This document shows, one piece after another, positions 25,612-35,552 of a DNA stretch of 64,000 nucleotides. How positions within the stretch are numbered: the stretch's first letter is position 1; every line of letters starts with the position of its first letter. The stretch is taken from assembly GCF_900215535.1 (NCBI RefSeq), contig NZ_OCND01000006.1:1-64000 (forward strand). Direction: 5' to 3'. Source of the stretch: Pseudoxanthomonas wuyuanensis. Its GTDB lineage: Bacteria; Pseudomonadota; Gammaproteobacteria; Xanthomonadales; Xanthomonadaceae. Made by a program: the position numbers and the translations under genes. The notes beneath the pieces are model-generated. The model was given only the letters and a program-made list of their open reading frames with translations, had not been told where the DNA came from and did not search any database.

Positions 25612-26739
25612 CTACGCCGCGTGTTCGGCAATGCGCCCGCTCATCGTTTCGGCCATGTCGCGCCAGCCCTGCAACTGGTGCAGCACGCCCAGCGAGGACA
25701 GGTAGGCTTCGTCGACCGGTTCGTTGCTGGCCAGTGCGCCGGCCACGTGCACGGCGCCGGGGACCCAGAAGCTGCGCAGGCTGGAGCGCTGCGGTTGGCG
25801 ATGGAAGGCCACCGCTTCAACGATGGGCATCGGCAGGCCCCACAGGCCCAGCAGGTAGGCACCGGCCTCGGTGTGGCCGGGGCGTTCGTCCGGCTCGCCG
25901 TTGGCGGCGACCGGCAGGCGTTCGTCGCGCACGCCGGGCAGCAGCAGGCCGATATCGGCCAGCAGCGCGGCGGTGGCGCCGAGTTCGGAGCTGGTATGCG
26001 GCAGGATTCTGGCGGCCAGCCGCGAGGCCAGCAACGCGCGCTGCTGGAGCGCGGCGCGGTCCACCGTGGAGCCGGTCTTGATCGAGAACACTTCGCTGGC
26101 CAGCACCAGATCGCGCAAGGTCGCAAGACCCAGGCGGGTCACCGCAGCGCGCAGATCGGTGATGGCGCGGCCATTGGAAAAGAACGCCGAGTTGCATAGC
26201 TGCAGCACCTTGGCGGCGATGGCCGGGTCGCCGGCGACCAGCCGGGCGATGTCGGCGCTGCTGCCCTCGTCTTCTTCCAGCGCGCGGGTCAGCGCGAAAT
26301 ACAGATGCGGCGGCGACGGCAGGTGTTCGACCCGGCCGATGGCGCGGCGCAGGCGCGGGCTGTCCAGCAGGTCGCGCAGTTCTTCCAGGCTGTGGATGGC
26401 TTCCAGCACCGTTTCCGATGCCAGCGGCAGTGGCAGGAAGCGATGGGCCACGCCAATCAGGCGCACGGGCGGCGCGCTGCCCTGCTCGCCGGTTTCCAGC
26501 AGGGCGATGCGGATGGTTTCCGGGCGCAGCGTGCGGATCTGTCCCAGCAGCGTGGGCGGCGCCAGGTCCGGCAACGACGGGCCGACAATCACGACATCGA
26601 TGGCCTCGTTGGCCACCGCGAATATCGCCGCGTTGCCGTCGGCCACCGTTTCCACCTTCCACTCGTCGCCCATGTCGCCGATATAGTCGGCCAGGTCCTC
26701 GGGCAGACAGTCGGTATCGCCAACGTACAGGATGCGCAA
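25612..26739 (-). CDS. HDOD-domain signalling protein with a pseudo-receiver domain
   Basis: The 375-residue protein has an N-terminal receiver fold (LRILYVGDTDCLPEDLADYI to about residue 125) and a C-terminal HDOD domain (about 135-370: LPSPPHLYFALTRALEE, DPAIAAKVLQLCNSAFF, AVTRLGLATLRDLVLA). The receiver lacks the phospho-acceptor: the strand reads DVVIVGPSLPD, with Gly at the Asp position, and the Lys motif reads RFLPLPL. It probably senses by binding rather than phosphorylation. I prefer the TTG at 26739, preceded by GGGGAA at good spacing, because it starts exactly at the receiver; a longer frame to 26808 exists. HDOD proteins often act in c-di-GMP, motility or stress signalling; no partner is encoded alongside. 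Confidence 0.85.
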   Translation of the reverse strand: MRILYVGDTDCLPEDLADYIGDMGDEWKVETVADGNAAIFAVANEAIDVVIVGPSLPDLAPPTLLGQIRTLRPETIRIALLETGEQGSAPPVRLIGVAHRFLPLPLASETVLEAIHSLEELRDLLDSPRLRRAIGRVEHLPSPPHLYFALTRALEEDEGSSADIARLVAGDPAIAAKVLQLCNSAFFSNGRAITDLRAAVTRLGLATLRDLVLASEVFSIKTGSTVDRAALQQRALLASRLAARILPHTSSELGATAALLADIGLLLPGVRDERLPVAANGEPDERPGHTEAGAYLLGLWGLPMPIVEAVAFHRQPQRSSLRSFWVPGAVHVAGALASNEPVDEAYLSSLGVLHQLQGWRDMAETMSGRIAEHAA

Positions 26740-27130
26740 AGCAGTTCCCCAGAAAAGGATGATCAACCCCGGCGGCGCCGCGCGGATGCGCGGAACGCTC
26801 GCCCACACGAAAATCTACCAAGAATGTCGGCCGCACCTGCACGTTCTTGAATGGCGCGATGGGATATTGCGGAACGCTTCACACTCTTTCGTCCCGCGCT
26901 GTCGGGTAAACCCCGACAAGCCGGCGCAGCCGTTGCATCAAACGCGCAAGACCGGGACGCGGCGCATCCTTCCGCCAACGAACCACCTGCCTCACCCTGG
27001 CAGCCAGGCGAGTCGCGATAAAGCCTTGCCTGAGCCTCTCCGATAACCAGCCGTCTCCAGATTGCGCTTTCCGCCCCCTGCGGCCGTTGCCCGGCTGTGG
27101 TCAAATGCGAGCAGCCGAAGGAGAACCGAC
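26740..27130. other. Divergent spacer between the HDOD and lipoprotein genes
   Basis: This 391-base gap must carry promoters for both divergent genes. At 27008-27045 there is a degraded REP centre (GAGTCGCGATAAAGCC). Nothing else was recognised, and no small gene with a ribosome site and family similarity is visible. Confidence 0.5.
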
Positions 27131-27682
27131 ATGAAGCCTGCCGCCATTGCCATCGTCCTGAGCTGCCTGCTGTCGAGCGCTTGCGACAAGCCGGCCAACG
27201 CCCCCATCACGGCGGCGGAAGCCTCCGCCACGGCCGGCGACGGCGCTGCTGCCGCTGTGCCTGCCGGCAATACGGGCCCGGTGGACGAAGCCGGCGCGGC
27301 GCAGGTCGACAGGTCCATCGATGAGATCCTGGGCGATCACAGCCGCTACCGGGCCGTCATCGAATCCCTCCAGCAGGCGGTGGCCGCGAACGACAGCGCC
27401 GCGGTGGCGGCCCTGGTCGACTATCCCATCGACGTGGAAATCGATGGCCGCAAGACTGCCGTCAACGACGAAGAGGCATTCATCGCCGACTACGACAGGA
27501 TCATGACGCCTGCCATCGCCAAGGCGATTGCGGATACCCGCTACACCAACGTGCTGGTCAACTGGCAGGGCGTGATGCTGGGCAACGGCGAAGTATGGAT
27601 CAACGGCATCTGCAAGGGCGCCTCCAACGGCTGCGACGACTTCGACGTCAAGGTCATCACCATCCAGCCGACCATGCGCTGA
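27131..27682 (+). CDS. Putative lipoprotein of unknown function
   Basis: The 183-residue protein has a lipoprotein signal peptide (MKPAAIAIVLSCLLSSAC, lipobox SSAC) and an Ala/Gly-rich linker to about residue 55. The globular part begins IDEILGDHSRYRAVIESLQQ, then AALVDYPIDVEIDGRKTAVN and VWINGICKGASNGCDDFDVK. The pattern VDYPIDVEIDGRKT...F resembles SnoaL/NTF2-like small secreted proteins (a helix pair followed by a cone of strands), but I do not recognise a named family. The AAGGAG site before the ATG at 27131 is strong. Its end overlaps the end of the next, convergent gene by 26 bases. Confidence 0.8.
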   Translation: MKPAAIAIVLSCLLSSACDKPANAPITAAEASATAGDGAAAAVPAGNTGPVDEAGAAQVDRSIDEILGDHSRYRAVIESLQQAVAANDSAAVAALVDYPIDVEIDGRKTAVNDEEAFIADYDRIMTPAIAKAIADTRYTNVLVNWQGVMLGNGEVWINGICKGASNGCDDFDVKVITIQPTMR

Positions 27683-29654
27683 CCGCCGACGGGACGGCTT
27701 CAGCCGGGCGGGCATCCAGTTCCGCGCGGACGGACTCGGGCAGTTCGCATTCGCCGCCGTGGTACAGCGGTTGCGGCCAGCCTTTCCCCATCAGCAGGCC
27801 GGCGCCATTGGCCAGCACCGAATCCGGATCGGCACCGGGGCACTGCGCCGCCATCAACACCGTCTGCCCTTGCCGGTCGATCCATTGCTGGACGAAGTAG
27901 CTGCCTTGCGCAGTCCGGTAGGACTTGCCGACGATGCTCGCCACCGGACTGGCAACGCCATCGAGCTCGCGTTCGCGCGGCAGGTCCAGCAGACTGCCAT
28001 CGCGGCGGGCGAACAGCACCGCACCGTCGGCGCCGTGCAGGCGCAGGTATTCGTGCTCGCCCAACTGCCCCCGGCTCCACCAGCGGTCCGCTCCCCACGG
28101 CTTGACCTGGTAATACCGCGGCGCAAGCGCTTCATTGCCGTCGGCATCCATCAGGCCGTAATAGCCTGCGCGATTGAAGACCAGCCAGCCTTCGCTGGGC
28201 GGCTCGGCATGATCGAACGCCGCACCGACGAAGCCGCCCGTGCCGGTGTTGAACAGGCGCATGGTTTCGCCGGTGGCGACCAGCAACAGGCGGCCCCCGG
28301 CATCGACTTCGCGGATGTCGCTGTCCGGCGGCAATAGCCAATGCCGGAAATCGGCTGCCACCCAGATCCGTCGTTGTCCCTCCAGGCTTCCGACAAATCC
28401 CGGCCCCCGGCTCCTCAGTTCGGTCACCGCAGGGTGGTGGAACAACACCTTGCCGTCGCGATCCACCAGCGACCAGCCCGGCCGCCCGGCTGCGCCGCCC
28501 TGCGGATAGCGCACCAGCACATCAGGCCGGCCGTCGACGGCCTGCACATTGTCATGACCCAGCGCAAACACCGGTGCGGCCCGGTCATCGATGATCCGGC
28601 CATCATCATCCTGTCCCTGCGCGCGGCTCACCCGCCAGCGGCCCGGGACGATTCGAACCGGGTAGCCGTAACCTTCGGGCAATGGATGGAAGCTGCCGTC
28701 GCGCTGCAGCAGGCCCTCGGTCATTACCGGTTCCACCGCTTCTCCACCTGCCTCCACCACGGCCAGTGCGGCCTGCAGATCCGCGAAGCGGAATGCCCGC
28801 ACCGCCATCGGCCAGTCTTCCTCCAGGCGATCGCTTGCGCCGCTGCGCAGACGCGGGAAATAGCTGCCCGCCAGGTAGCGCAGTGCGCCCTGCGGATTGC
28901 CGCGCTCATCCAGCACCGCCCAGGTATTGCCGCCACGCGCCAGCCACCGGCCGTCGTCCATCGCCCGCAAATCGTCCCAGTCGCCTTCCAGGTGCACCCC
29001 GCCCTGCTCGTCGCGCAACTGGCAAGGGCGTTCGCGCGCGTAGTCGCAGATCCAGTACAGCAAGCGCTCGCGGAACGGGCCGGACACGCGCATCTCGTCC
29101 TCGCCGAGTTGCAGCGCCGGTTTGCCGTGCCAGGCCAGGATCGTTTCCGGCCCGCGCTGCGGCACCCAGACGATGCGCTCGGGATGGATGGTCAGCCGCC
29201 ACTGCCCGTAGCCCTGCTGCCACGGCATCGCCACTGCACCATTGGCGTCGACCAGGCTGGTGTCGCCGTTGCGGACGACCGGCCACAGCGCGCCGCGGTA
29301 ATCGCGTTCGCCGGAAGGGTGCTGCGGAAGCGGTTCGTCTTCGACGTCGGCGCCTTGCATGCGCGCCATCTCATTGCCGCGATCGTCAAGCCAGATCTCG
29401 GCGCTGGCGTCGTAGTCGCTGGCCAACCAGCGATCCGGCGCCACGCGGCGCAATGGCGTCAACGGCGCGCGGACAAGGCGCCCGTCCGTATCCGCCACGC
29501 CCCACCCCGGAAAGCCGGAGGCGTGGAAAAGAAACACCCGCGCTTCGCCGGCGGCCGGTGTGTCGGCAGCTGCAAGCGCCGGGCCGGCGTGCATCAACAG
29601 CACGCCCGCCGTCAGCCGCCACCAGCGACCGCTCGTCGGCATCTTGAAGGCCAT
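27657..29654 (-). CDS. Large secreted protein with WG-repeat-like units, function unknown
   Basis: The 665-residue protein has a signal peptide (WWRLTAGVLLMHAGPALA) and is probably periplasmic or exported. It consists of repeating beta units of the form 'value-D-x-x-G' such as SLVDANGAVAMPW, AVLDERGNPQGAL, SLVDRDGKVLFHH and YYGLMDADGNEALAPRYYQV; the last closely resembles WG repeats. This suggests a solenoid or propeller-like binding protein. No catalytic motif is visible. It starts 4 bases after... upstream of lolD on the same strand lies lolD itself (stop 29659), so it may be read through from the lol genes. Convergent overlap with the lipoprotein gene is 26 bases. Confidence 0.8.
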   Translation of the reverse strand: MAFKMPTSGRWWRLTAGVLLMHAGPALAAADTPAAGEARVFLFHASGFPGWGVADTDGRLVRAPLTPLRRVAPDRWLASDYDASAEIWLDDRGNEMARMQGADVEDEPLPQHPSGERDYRGALWPVVRNGDTSLVDANGAVAMPWQQGYGQWRLTIHPERIVWVPQRGPETILAWHGKPALQLGEDEMRVSGPFRERLLYWICDYARERPCQLRDEQGGVHLEGDWDDLRAMDDGRWLARGGNTWAVLDERGNPQGALRYLAGSYFPRLRSGASDRLEEDWPMAVRAFRFADLQAALAVVEAGGEAVEPVMTEGLLQRDGSFHPLPEGYGYPVRIVPGRWRVSRAQGQDDDGRIIDDRAAPVFALGHDNVQAVDGRPDVLVRYPQGGAAGRPGWSLVDRDGKVLFHHPAVTELRSRGPGFVGSLEGQRRIWVAADFRHWLLPPDSDIREVDAGGRLLLVATGETMRLFNTGTGGFVGAAFDHAEPPSEGWLVFNRAGYYGLMDADGNEALAPRYYQVKPWGADRWWSRGQLGEHEYLRLHGADGAVLFARRDGSLLDLPRERELDGVASPVASIVGKSYRTAQGSYFVQQWIDRQGQTVLMAAQCPGADPDSVLANGAGLLMGKGWPQPLYHGGECELPESVRAELDARPAEAVPSAVSAWSAGW

Positions 29655-29658
29655 CGGC

Positions 29659-30357
29659 TCAGGCTTCGCCGGGCGCCAATTCCCGCAGCTTGCCCTCGTG
29701 CAGTTCCAGCACCCGGTCCAGCCGGCGCGCCAGGCGGCGGTCGTGGGTCACCAGCACCAGGCTGGTCTTCTGCGCGCGGTTGAGCTCCAGCATCAGCTCG
29801 AACACCGTGGCGGCGGTTTTTTCGTCCAGGTTGCCGGTCGGTTCATCGCCCAGCACGCAGGCCGGCTGGTTGACCAGCGCGCGCGCCACCGCGGCGCGCT
29901 GGCGTTCGCCGCCGGACAGTTCGCCCGGCTTGTGCTCGATGCGGTGGCCCAGGCCCACCTGCTCCAGCAGCGCTTTGGCGCGCTGCGCAGCGGCCGGCGC
30001 CTCGGCGCCGCCCAGCATCACCGGCATCATCACGTTCTCCAGCGCGGTGAATTCCGGCAGCAGGTGATGGAACTGATAGACGAAACCCAGCGCACGGTTG
30101 CGCAACTGCCCGCGGGCGGCATCGGACAGCGCCGACATCTTCTGCCCGGATACAAAGACTTCACCGGCGGTCGGCGTATCCAGCCCGCCCAACAGGTGCA
30201 GCAGCGTGCTCTTGCCGGCGCCGGACGCGCCGACGATGGCGACGGTTTCGCCGGCGTGCACGCTCAATTCCAGGCCATCGAACACCGGCGTGCGCAGCTT
30301 GCCCTCGGCATAGGTCTTGCCCAGTGCTTCGGCGCGGATCACCTCATCGTGCGGCAT
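29659..30357 (-). CDS. lolD: Lipoprotein-releasing ABC transporter ATPase LolD
   Basis: LolD powers release of outer-membrane lipoproteins from the inner membrane to LolA. The 232-residue ATPase has Walker [10 protein letters not shown] (43-51), the Q loop, the signature [20 protein letters not shown], Walker [12 protein letters not shown] and the H loop THDRRLA. The stretch [14 protein letters not shown] fits LolD. The start [16 protein letters not shown] at 30357 is chosen because the in-frame upstream sequence is a heptamer/hairpin repeat. It lies 70 bases downstream of lolC, the spacer being entirely that repeat. Confidence 0.95.
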   Translation of the reverse strand: MPHDEVIRAEALGKTYAEGKLRTPVFDGLELSVHAGETVAIVGASGAGKSTLLHLLGGLDTPTAGEVFVSGQKMSALSDAARGQLRNRALGFVYQFHHLLPEFTALENVMMPVMLGGAEAPAAAQRAKALLEQVGLGHRIEHKPGELSGGERQRAAVARALVNQPACVLGDEPTGNLDEKTAATVFELMLELNRAQKTSLVLVTHDRRLARRLDRVLELHEGKLRELAPGEA

Positions 30358-30427
30358 CGGCTTCTGCGTCCCCGTTTTCCCGTTTTCAACAGCCGTACGG
30401 CTGGTGTTTCCGATTCCCGATTCCCGG
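30358..30427. repeat. Heptamer arrays around a hairpin between lolC and lolD
   Basis: CCCGTTTTCCCGTTTTC (about 30372-30388), the hairpin CAGCCGTACGGCTG (about 30391-30404) and CCGATTCCCGATTCCCGG fill the spacer. Such an insertion within an operon must be tolerated by cotranscription; it may change the ratio of LolC to LolD. Confidence 0.7.
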
Positions 30428-31675
30428 CTATTCATAACGCAGCGCCTCCGCCGGCTGGGTACGGGCCGCGCGCCAGGCCGGGTACAACGTGGCCAGGAAA
30501 CTCATCGCCAGCGCCACCAGCGCGATCATCACCACATCGCTGGACTGCAGGTCGTATGGCAGGCCGGTGATGTAGTAGACGTCCGACGGCAACAAGGTGA
30601 TGTTGAAGGTCGCCTCGATGACGCCAAGGATGCGTTCCAGATTCATCGTCAGCGCGATGCCGCCGATGACGCCGGCCACGGTGCCGATGATGCCGATCAG
30701 CGAGCCCTGCACCATGAACACCTGCATCACCCCGCGCGGGGTCAGGCCCAGCGTGCGCAGGATGGCGATATCGGCCTGCTTGTCGGTGACCAGCATCACC
30801 TGCGAGGACACCAGGTTGAAGGCGCCCATGGCGATGATCAGCGACAGCAGGATGCCCATCACCGTCTTTTCCATTTTCAGCGAGTGGTACAGATTGGCGT
30901 TTTCGCGGGTCCAGTCGCTGATGCGGTAAGGCCCTTGCAGATTGATGGCCAACTCGCGCGCCACGTTCCAGGCCTGGTCCATGTCGTGCAGCTTCAGGCG
31001 CACGCCGGTGACCCCGTCGCCCATCCGCAGCACCCGCTGCAGATCGCTCATGTGCACGATGGCCAGGTTGCGGTCGATGTCGTTGTGGCCGACCGCGAAG
31101 ATGCCGCTGACGGTGAAGCGCTTGATCCTGGGTGCGGTGCTCATCGCAGAATGCTGAAGCGCCGTGGTAGTCACCAGTACACTGTCGCCGACGCCTACCC
31201 GCAACCAGGCAGCCAGTTCCTGCCCCAACAGAATGTCGAACTCGCCGGGCCGCAACGACTCCAGCCGTCCGGTGGTCATCTTGTCCGCCAGTACCGAAAC
31301 GCTCGATTCGCGCTCCGGCTCAACACCACGCACCAGTGCGCCCTGTGGTTCGGCGTTGCCGCTCAGCATCGCCTGTGAATCGATGTAAGGCGCCGCGCCG
31401 GCCACGCGCGGATCCTTCAGCGCCACTTCCACCGCATGCGGCCAGTCGTGCATCGCTTCGCCGGCGCCGCTGACGGTGGCATGCGCGGTCATTTGCAGCA
31501 GGCGGTCGCGGATCTCGCGCTGGAAGCCGCTCATCACCGACAGCGTGGTGATCAGCACCGTCACTCCGAGCGCGATGCCCAGGATCGAGGCCAGCGAAAT
31601 GAAGGAGATGAAACCATTGCGGCGTTTGGCGCGCAGGTAGCGCAGGCCGATGGCGACAGGGATGGGTTTGAACAT
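30428..31675 (-). CDS. lolC: Lipoprotein-releasing ABC transporter permease LolC/LolE family
   Basis: The 415-residue membrane protein has a cytoplasmic start ([20 protein letters not shown]), TM1 (about 22-48, [20 protein letters not shown]), a large periplasmic MacB-like domain (about 50-265) and three more helices (about 270-298, 315-350, 375-400), ending [16 protein letters not shown]. This is the LolC/E layout. Only one permease gene is visible next to lolD, so the complex may be of the LolF2D2 homodimer type known from other gammaproteobacteria lacking separate LolC and LolE; a second permease elsewhere cannot be excluded. Confidence 0.93.
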   Translation of the reverse strand: MFKPIPVAIGLRYLRAKRRNGFISFISLASILGIALGVTVLITTLSVMSGFQREIRDRLLQMTAHATVSGAGEAMHDWPHAVEVALKDPRVAGAAPYIDSQAMLSGNAEPQGALVRGVEPERESSVSVLADKMTTGRLESLRPGEFDILLGQELAAWLRVGVGDSVLVTTTALQHSAMSTAPRIKRFTVSGIFAVGHNDIDRNLAIVHMSDLQRVLRMGDGVTGVRLKLHDMDQAWNVARELAINLQGPYRISDWTRENANLYHSLKMEKTVMGILLSLIIAMGAFNLVSSQVMLVTDKQADIAILRTLGLTPRGVMQVFMVQGSLIGIIGTVAGVIGGIALTMNLERILGVIEATFNITLLPSDVYYITGLPYDLQSSDVVMIALVALAMSFLATLYPAWRAARTQPAEALRYE

Positions 31676-31717
31676 TGGGACCTGGTTATGGGCATGGCTG
31701 GCCCGTCGGGCCCGTGG

Positions 31718-32170
31718 CTATGGTGCCATCGCCGGCCGCTTGCGCGAAGCGCCGCCGCTGCCGGCGGCCAGACGCAGTTCACGTCGGCGTGCCGGCGGCA
31801 GCGTATCGGGCCACCAGCTCAGCCGCTGGCTGCGGCCGGAACCGTCGCACCAGCTCAGGAATGCCAGCGGACCGCGCCATTGCAGGTCCGCGTCCTCCAA
31901 GACCCTGCCCTGCAGCGTGGGCGGGCGCTGGTCGCCGGGGAAAACCAGTTCCAGTCTGGGCTGCCCGCGATAGCGCCGGCACCGCCAGATCCCGTAGAAC
32001 GGCATGCCAACCGCCAGCGGCCAGGCCGCCCAGCGCGGCGTTTCCGAGGCCAGCAGCGAAAACCCGGCCAGCACGGCCAGCAGGACGATGGCCATGGAAA
32101 GCCACCACGAAGGCCGCCACTCAAGCCGGCAGCTGACGGATCCGCTGGATAAGCGATGCGAGCGCGACAT
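31718..32170 (-). CDS. ygfX: YgfX/CptA-family membrane protein
   Basis: The 150-residue protein has two adjacent hydrophobic helices ([17 protein letters not shown] and [18 protein letters not shown]) followed by a beta-rich part ([40 protein letters not shown]). This layout and its place immediately after sdhE match YgfX, studied in E. coli as CptA (toxin-like membrane protein) and elsewhere implicated with SdhE. The start at 32170 (MSRSHRLSS) overlaps sdhE by about 50 bases; an ATG five codons earlier is also possible. Function is inferred only from position and topology. Confidence 0.75.
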   Translation of the reverse strand: MSRSHRLSSGSVSCRLEWRPSWWLSMAIVLLAVLAGFSLLASETPRWAAWPLAVGMPFYGIWRCRRYRGQPRLELVFPGDQRPPTLQGRVLEDADLQWRGPLAFLSWCDGSGRSQRLSWWPDTLPPARRRELRLAAGSGGASRKRPAMAP

Positions 32171-32363
32171 CGGGACACTGCTCATAGCCCATGAACCAGC
32201 GCCAGAGCTTATCGTCCTCGCAGTCCAGCAGCTGTAGGAAAACCCCGCGTTCGGTGTCGGAAGATGCCGCCCATTCGCGGCTGAGGTAGCGCTCGAACAG
32301 CTGATCCAGCTCGCGCATGCCGCGCCGGCAGCGCCAGCGGATGCGCTTGAGTTCGGTATCCAT
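32121..32363 (-). CDS. sdhE: Succinate dehydrogenase FAD assembly factor SdhE
   Basis: SdhE binds the SdhA flavoprotein and promotes covalent attachment of FAD. The 80-residue protein starts [20 protein letters not shown] and contains the hallmark RRGM(R/K)ELD motif with the key Gly, then [20 protein letters not shown]. An upstream in-frame extension is low-complexity, and the ATG at 32363 is the family start. It lies in the succinate dehydrogenase cluster, so it sits beside its client. Confidence 0.95.
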   Translation of the reverse strand: MDTELKRIRWRCRRGMRELDQLFERYLSREWAASSDTERGVFLQLLDCEDDKLWRWFMGYEQCPDVALASLIQRIRQLPA

Positions 32364-32483
32364 GAGATCAAGAGTAACCGGGAAAGTCGCGCCTGCGGCA
32401 CCGCCAAGCGTACTTCCCCGTCGACGGAACGTACGCTCGGCCATTCACAGGCCGCGTCAGCGGCCGACTTTGCCCATAACCCA

Positions 32484-33266
32484 TCAGGCGCGGCGCGCCA
32501 TCATCAGTTTCTTGATTTCGGCAATGGCCAGCGCCGGGTTCAGGCCCTTGGGGCAGGTCCGCGCGCAGTTCATGATGGTGTGGCAGCGGTACAGCTTGAA
32601 CGGATCTTCCAGGTCGTCCAGGCGCGCACCGGTGTCCTCGTCGCGCGAATCGACGATCCAGCGATAGGCCTGCAGCAGGATCGCCGGGCCCAGATAGCGT
32701 TCGCCGTTCCACCAGTAGCTGGGGCAGCTGGTCGAGCAGCACGCGCACAGGATGCATTCGTACAGGCCATCAAGCTGTTTGCGGTCTTCCGGCGACTGCA
32801 GCCGTTCGCGGTCCGGCGGCGGCGGCGTCTGCGTGCGGATCCACGGCTTGATGGAGGCGTACTGCGCGTAGAAATGGGTCAGGTCCGGCACCAGATCCTT
32901 GACCACGTTCATATGCGGCAGCGGGTAGATCGGCACCTCGGCCTTCTTGCAGTCGCTGATGGCGCGGGTGCAGGCCAGCGTGTTGGTGCCGTCGATGTTC
33001 ATCGCGCAGGAACCGCAGATGCCTTCGCGGCAGGAGCGGCGGAAGGTCAGCGTGGGGTCGATCTCATTTTTTATCTTGATCAACGCATCCAGAACCATCG
33101 GGCCGCAGGCATCCAGATCCACCTCGTAGGTGTCGGTGCGGGGGTTCTGATCGTCGTCCGGGCTCCAGCGATAGACCTTGAACGTACGCACGTTCTTCGC
33201 GCCTTTCGCGGGGAAATGCTTGCCCTTCTGGATCCGGGAGTTCTTCGGGAGTGCGAATTCGGCCAT
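32484..33266 (-). CDS. sdhB: Succinate dehydrogenase iron-sulfur subunit SdhB
   Basis: SdhB passes electrons from FAD to quinone through three Fe-S clusters in complex II. The 260-residue protein has the 2Fe-2S cysteines in [20 protein letters not shown] and the following C, then [12 protein letters not shown] for the 4Fe-4S cluster and CARTCPKG for the 3Fe-4S/4Fe-4S region. Length is normal. The gene is separated from sdhA by 106 bases of inverted heptamer repeats, unlike the tight joins in the rest of the operon. Confidence 0.97.
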   Translation of the reverse strand: MAEFALPKNSRIQKGKHFPAKGAKNVRTFKVYRWSPDDDQNPRTDTYEVDLDACGPMVLDALIKIKNEIDPTLTFRRSCREGICGSCAMNIDGTNTLACTRAISDCKKAEVPIYPLPHMNVVKDLVPDLTHFYAQYASIKPWIRTQTPPPPDRERLQSPEDRKQLDGLYECILCACCSTSCPSYWWNGERYLGPAILLQAYRWIVDSRDEDTGARLDDLEDPFKLYRCHTIMNCARTCPKGLNPALAIAEIKKLMMARRA

Positions 33267-33274
33267 GGCTTTAA

Positions 33275-33365
33275 ATCCGTGATGCGTGATGAGTGATTAG
33301 TGATTCGAAGAAGCGGGTCGCGGCACCTGAGGCGCCTGGCGAATCACCAATCACGAATCACCATT
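33275..33365. repeat. Inverted GTGATNN-type heptamer arms between sdhA and sdhB
   Basis: The left arm (about 33279-33308) contains GTGATGC, GTGATGA, GTGATTA, GTGATTC units; the right arm (about 33340-33369) contains the complements (GAATCAC, CAATCAC). The 31-base loop has a CAGGCGCC-like stem of its own. It interrupts the sdh operon. Confidence 0.75.
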
Positions 33366-33372
33366 CACGGCT

Positions 33373-35163
33373 TTAGTAGACGCGCGGCTTCGGCGGCACC
33401 ACGTCCACGTCCTTGCTCAACGTGTACATGTGCACCGGGCGGTAATCGAAACTGCACCTGCCCTGCTCGTCGACGTTGACCAGCGTGTGCTTGTGCCAGT
33501 TGACGTCGTCGCGCTCGGGGAAATCCTCGTGCGCATGCGCGCCGCGGCTCTCGTGGCGCTGTTCGGCCGAATTGATCGTGGCCACCGCGTTGAGCAGCAG
33601 ATTGTTCAGCTCGTAGGTCTCGATCAGGTCCGAATTCCAGATCAGCGAACGGTCGCTGACTTTGACGTCCTGGAACGAATCGAACACCTGCGCCATCTTC
33701 TCGCAGCCTTCCTTCAGCGTCTTGCTGGTGCGGAACACCGCCGCGTCGGACTGCATGGTGCGCTGCATGTTGTCGCGGATGACCGCCGTCGGCGTGTCGC
33801 CATTGGCGTTGCGCAGCTTGTCCAGCAGCGACAGCGCCTTGTCGCAGGCATCGCCGGCCAGCGGCTTGTGCGAGGCGCCGCTCTTGATGGTCTCGGCGCA
33901 GCGGTTGGCCACCGCGCGGCCGAACACCACCAGGTCCAGCAGCGAGTTGGACCCCAGCCGGTTGGCGCCGTGCACCGACACGCAGGCCGCTTCGCCGATG
34001 GCATACAGGCCCGGCACCACCGCGTCGGGGTTGTCGCCGACCTTGCGCACCACTTCGCCGTGGTAGTTGGTCGGAATGCCGCCCATGTTGTAGTGCACGG
34101 TGGGAATGACCGGAATCGGCTGCTTGGTCACGTCCACGCCGGCGAAGATGTGCGCGCTTTCGGCGATGCCGGGCAGCTTCTCGTTGATCACTTCCGGGCC
34201 CAGGTGGGTCAGGTCGAGCAGGATGTGATCCTTGTGCTCGCCGACGCCGCGGCCTTCGCGGATTTCGATGGTCATCGAGCGGCTGACCACGTCGCGCGAG
34301 GCCAGATCCTTGTAGTGCGGCGCGTAGCGCTCCATGAAGCGCTCGCCATTGCTGTTGCGCAGGATGCCGCCTTCGCCGCGCACGCCTTCGGTGATCAGGC
34401 AGCCGGCGCCGTAGATGCCGGTGGGGTGGAACTGCACGAACTCCATGTCCTGCATCGGCAGTCCGGCGCGTAACGCCAGCCCGCCGCCGTCGCCGGTGCA
34501 GGTATGCGCCGAGGTGGCGCTGAAGTAGGCGCGGCCATAGCCGCCGGTGGCCAGCACCACGCCATGGGCGCGGAACAGGTGCAGCGAGCCTTCGGCCATG
34601 TCCAGCGCCAGCACGCCGCGGCAGACGCCTTCTTCGTCGAAGATCAGGTCCAGCGCGAAGTACTCGATCATGAAACGCGCATCGTGCGCCAGCGACTGCT
34701 GGTAAAGCGTATGCAGCATGGCGTGGCCGGTGCGGTCGGCGGCCGCGCAGGTGCGTTGCGCCGGCGGGCCTTCGCCGAACCTGGTGGTCATGCCGCCGAA
34801 CGGACGCTGGTAGATCTTGCCTTCTTCGGTGCGCGAGAACGGAACCCCGTAGTGCTCCAGCTCGATGATGGCCGGAATCGCCTCGCGGCACATGTACTCG
34901 ATGGCGTCCTGGTCGCCCAGCCAGTCCGAACCCTTGATGGTGTCGTAGAAGTGGTAGCGCCAGTCGTCCTCGCCCATGTTGCCCAGGGCAGCGGAAATGC
35001 CGCCCTGCGCGGCGACGGTATGCGAACGGGTCGGGAACACCTTGGTCAGGCAGACGGTCTGCAGGCCCTTGGCGGCCAGGCCGAAGGTCGCGCGCAGGCC
35101 GGCGCCGCCGGCGCCCACCACGACCATGTCGTACTTGTGTTCGGTAATCTTGTAGGCAGACAT
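33373..35163 (-). CDS. sdhA: Succinate dehydrogenase flavoprotein subunit SdhA
   Basis: SdhA oxidises succinate to fumarate at a covalently bound FAD. The 596-residue protein has the FAD-binding [14 protein letters not shown], the flavinylation site [10 protein letters not shown], the active-site stretches [20 protein letters not shown] and [20 protein letters not shown], and ends [11 protein letters not shown]. The ATG at 35163 gives the family start [20 protein letters not shown]. It lies 5 bases after sdhD and is followed by an intergenic repeat before sdhB. Its assembly factor SdhE is encoded at 32121. Confidence 0.97.
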   Translation of the reverse strand: MSAYKITEHKYDMVVVGAGGAGLRATFGLAAKGLQTVCLTKVFPTRSHTVAAQGGISAALGNMGEDDWRYHFYDTIKGSDWLGDQDAIEYMCREAIPAIIELEHYGVPFSRTEEGKIYQRPFGGMTTRFGEGPPAQRTCAAADRTGHAMLHTLYQQSLAHDARFMIEYFALDLIFDEEGVCRGVLALDMAEGSLHLFRAHGVVLATGGYGRAYFSATSAHTCTGDGGGLALRAGLPMQDMEFVQFHPTGIYGAGCLITEGVRGEGGILRNSNGERFMERYAPHYKDLASRDVVSRSMTIEIREGRGVGEHKDHILLDLTHLGPEVINEKLPGIAESAHIFAGVDVTKQPIPVIPTVHYNMGGIPTNYHGEVVRKVGDNPDAVVPGLYAIGEAACVSVHGANRLGSNSLLDLVVFGRAVANRCAETIKSGASHKPLAGDACDKALSLLDKLRNANGDTPTAVIRDNMQRTMQSDAAVFRTSKTLKEGCEKMAQVFDSFQDVKVSDRSLIWNSDLIETYELNNLLLNAVATINSAEQRHESRGAHAHEDFPERDDVNWHKHTLVNVDEQGRCSFDYRPVHMYTLSKDVDVVPPKPRVY

Positions 35164-35168
35164 CTGGT

Positions 35169-35552
35169 TCAGTTCCCTAGCGCGATGCGGGCCACCGCAA
35201 AAATACCGACGATCGCGCCAAGCACGGCGACGAACTTCACCGAGACCTGCAACGCCAGGGCCAGCAGCGAGTTGTGGATGTAGTCTTCCAGCACGACCTG
35301 CAGGCCGATCTGCGCATGCCAGAACATCGCGACCAGGAAGCCGACCAGCAGCACCGCGTTCCACGGCTTGGACACCGCCTCGGCGGCGGCGGCATAGTCG
35401 GCGCCGACCAGGCTCAGCACGAACACCAGAAACCAGATCGCCAGCAGCACAAGCGCGGTGGCGGTCAGCCGCTGCAGCACGAAATGCTCGGTGCCGGTCT
35501 TGGCCGCGCCCAGGCCGCGCACATTCTTCAATGGAGTGCGGTACTTGTTCAT
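35169..35552 (-). CDS. sdhD: Succinate dehydrogenase membrane anchor SdhD
   Basis: SdhD with SdhC binds heme b and ubiquinone in the inner membrane. The 127-residue protein has three helices and conserved [20 protein letters not shown] and [18 protein letters not shown], the last holding the likely heme ligand His. The start at 35552 overlaps the sdhC stop by four bases (ATGA), so the two anchors are co-translated. Confidence 0.95.
   Translation of the reverse strand: MNKYRTPLKNVRGLGAAKTGTEHFVLQRLTATALVLLAIWFLVFVLSLVGADYAAAAEAVSKPWNAVLLVGFLVAMFWHAQIGLQVVLEDYIHNSLLALALQVSVKFVAVLGAIVGIFAVARIALGN

Noticed and set aside
25501-25612. A short plus-strand gene starting near 25509
   Set aside because: It covers the hairpin and the end of the HDOD gene in antisense; no ribosome site or conserved motif.
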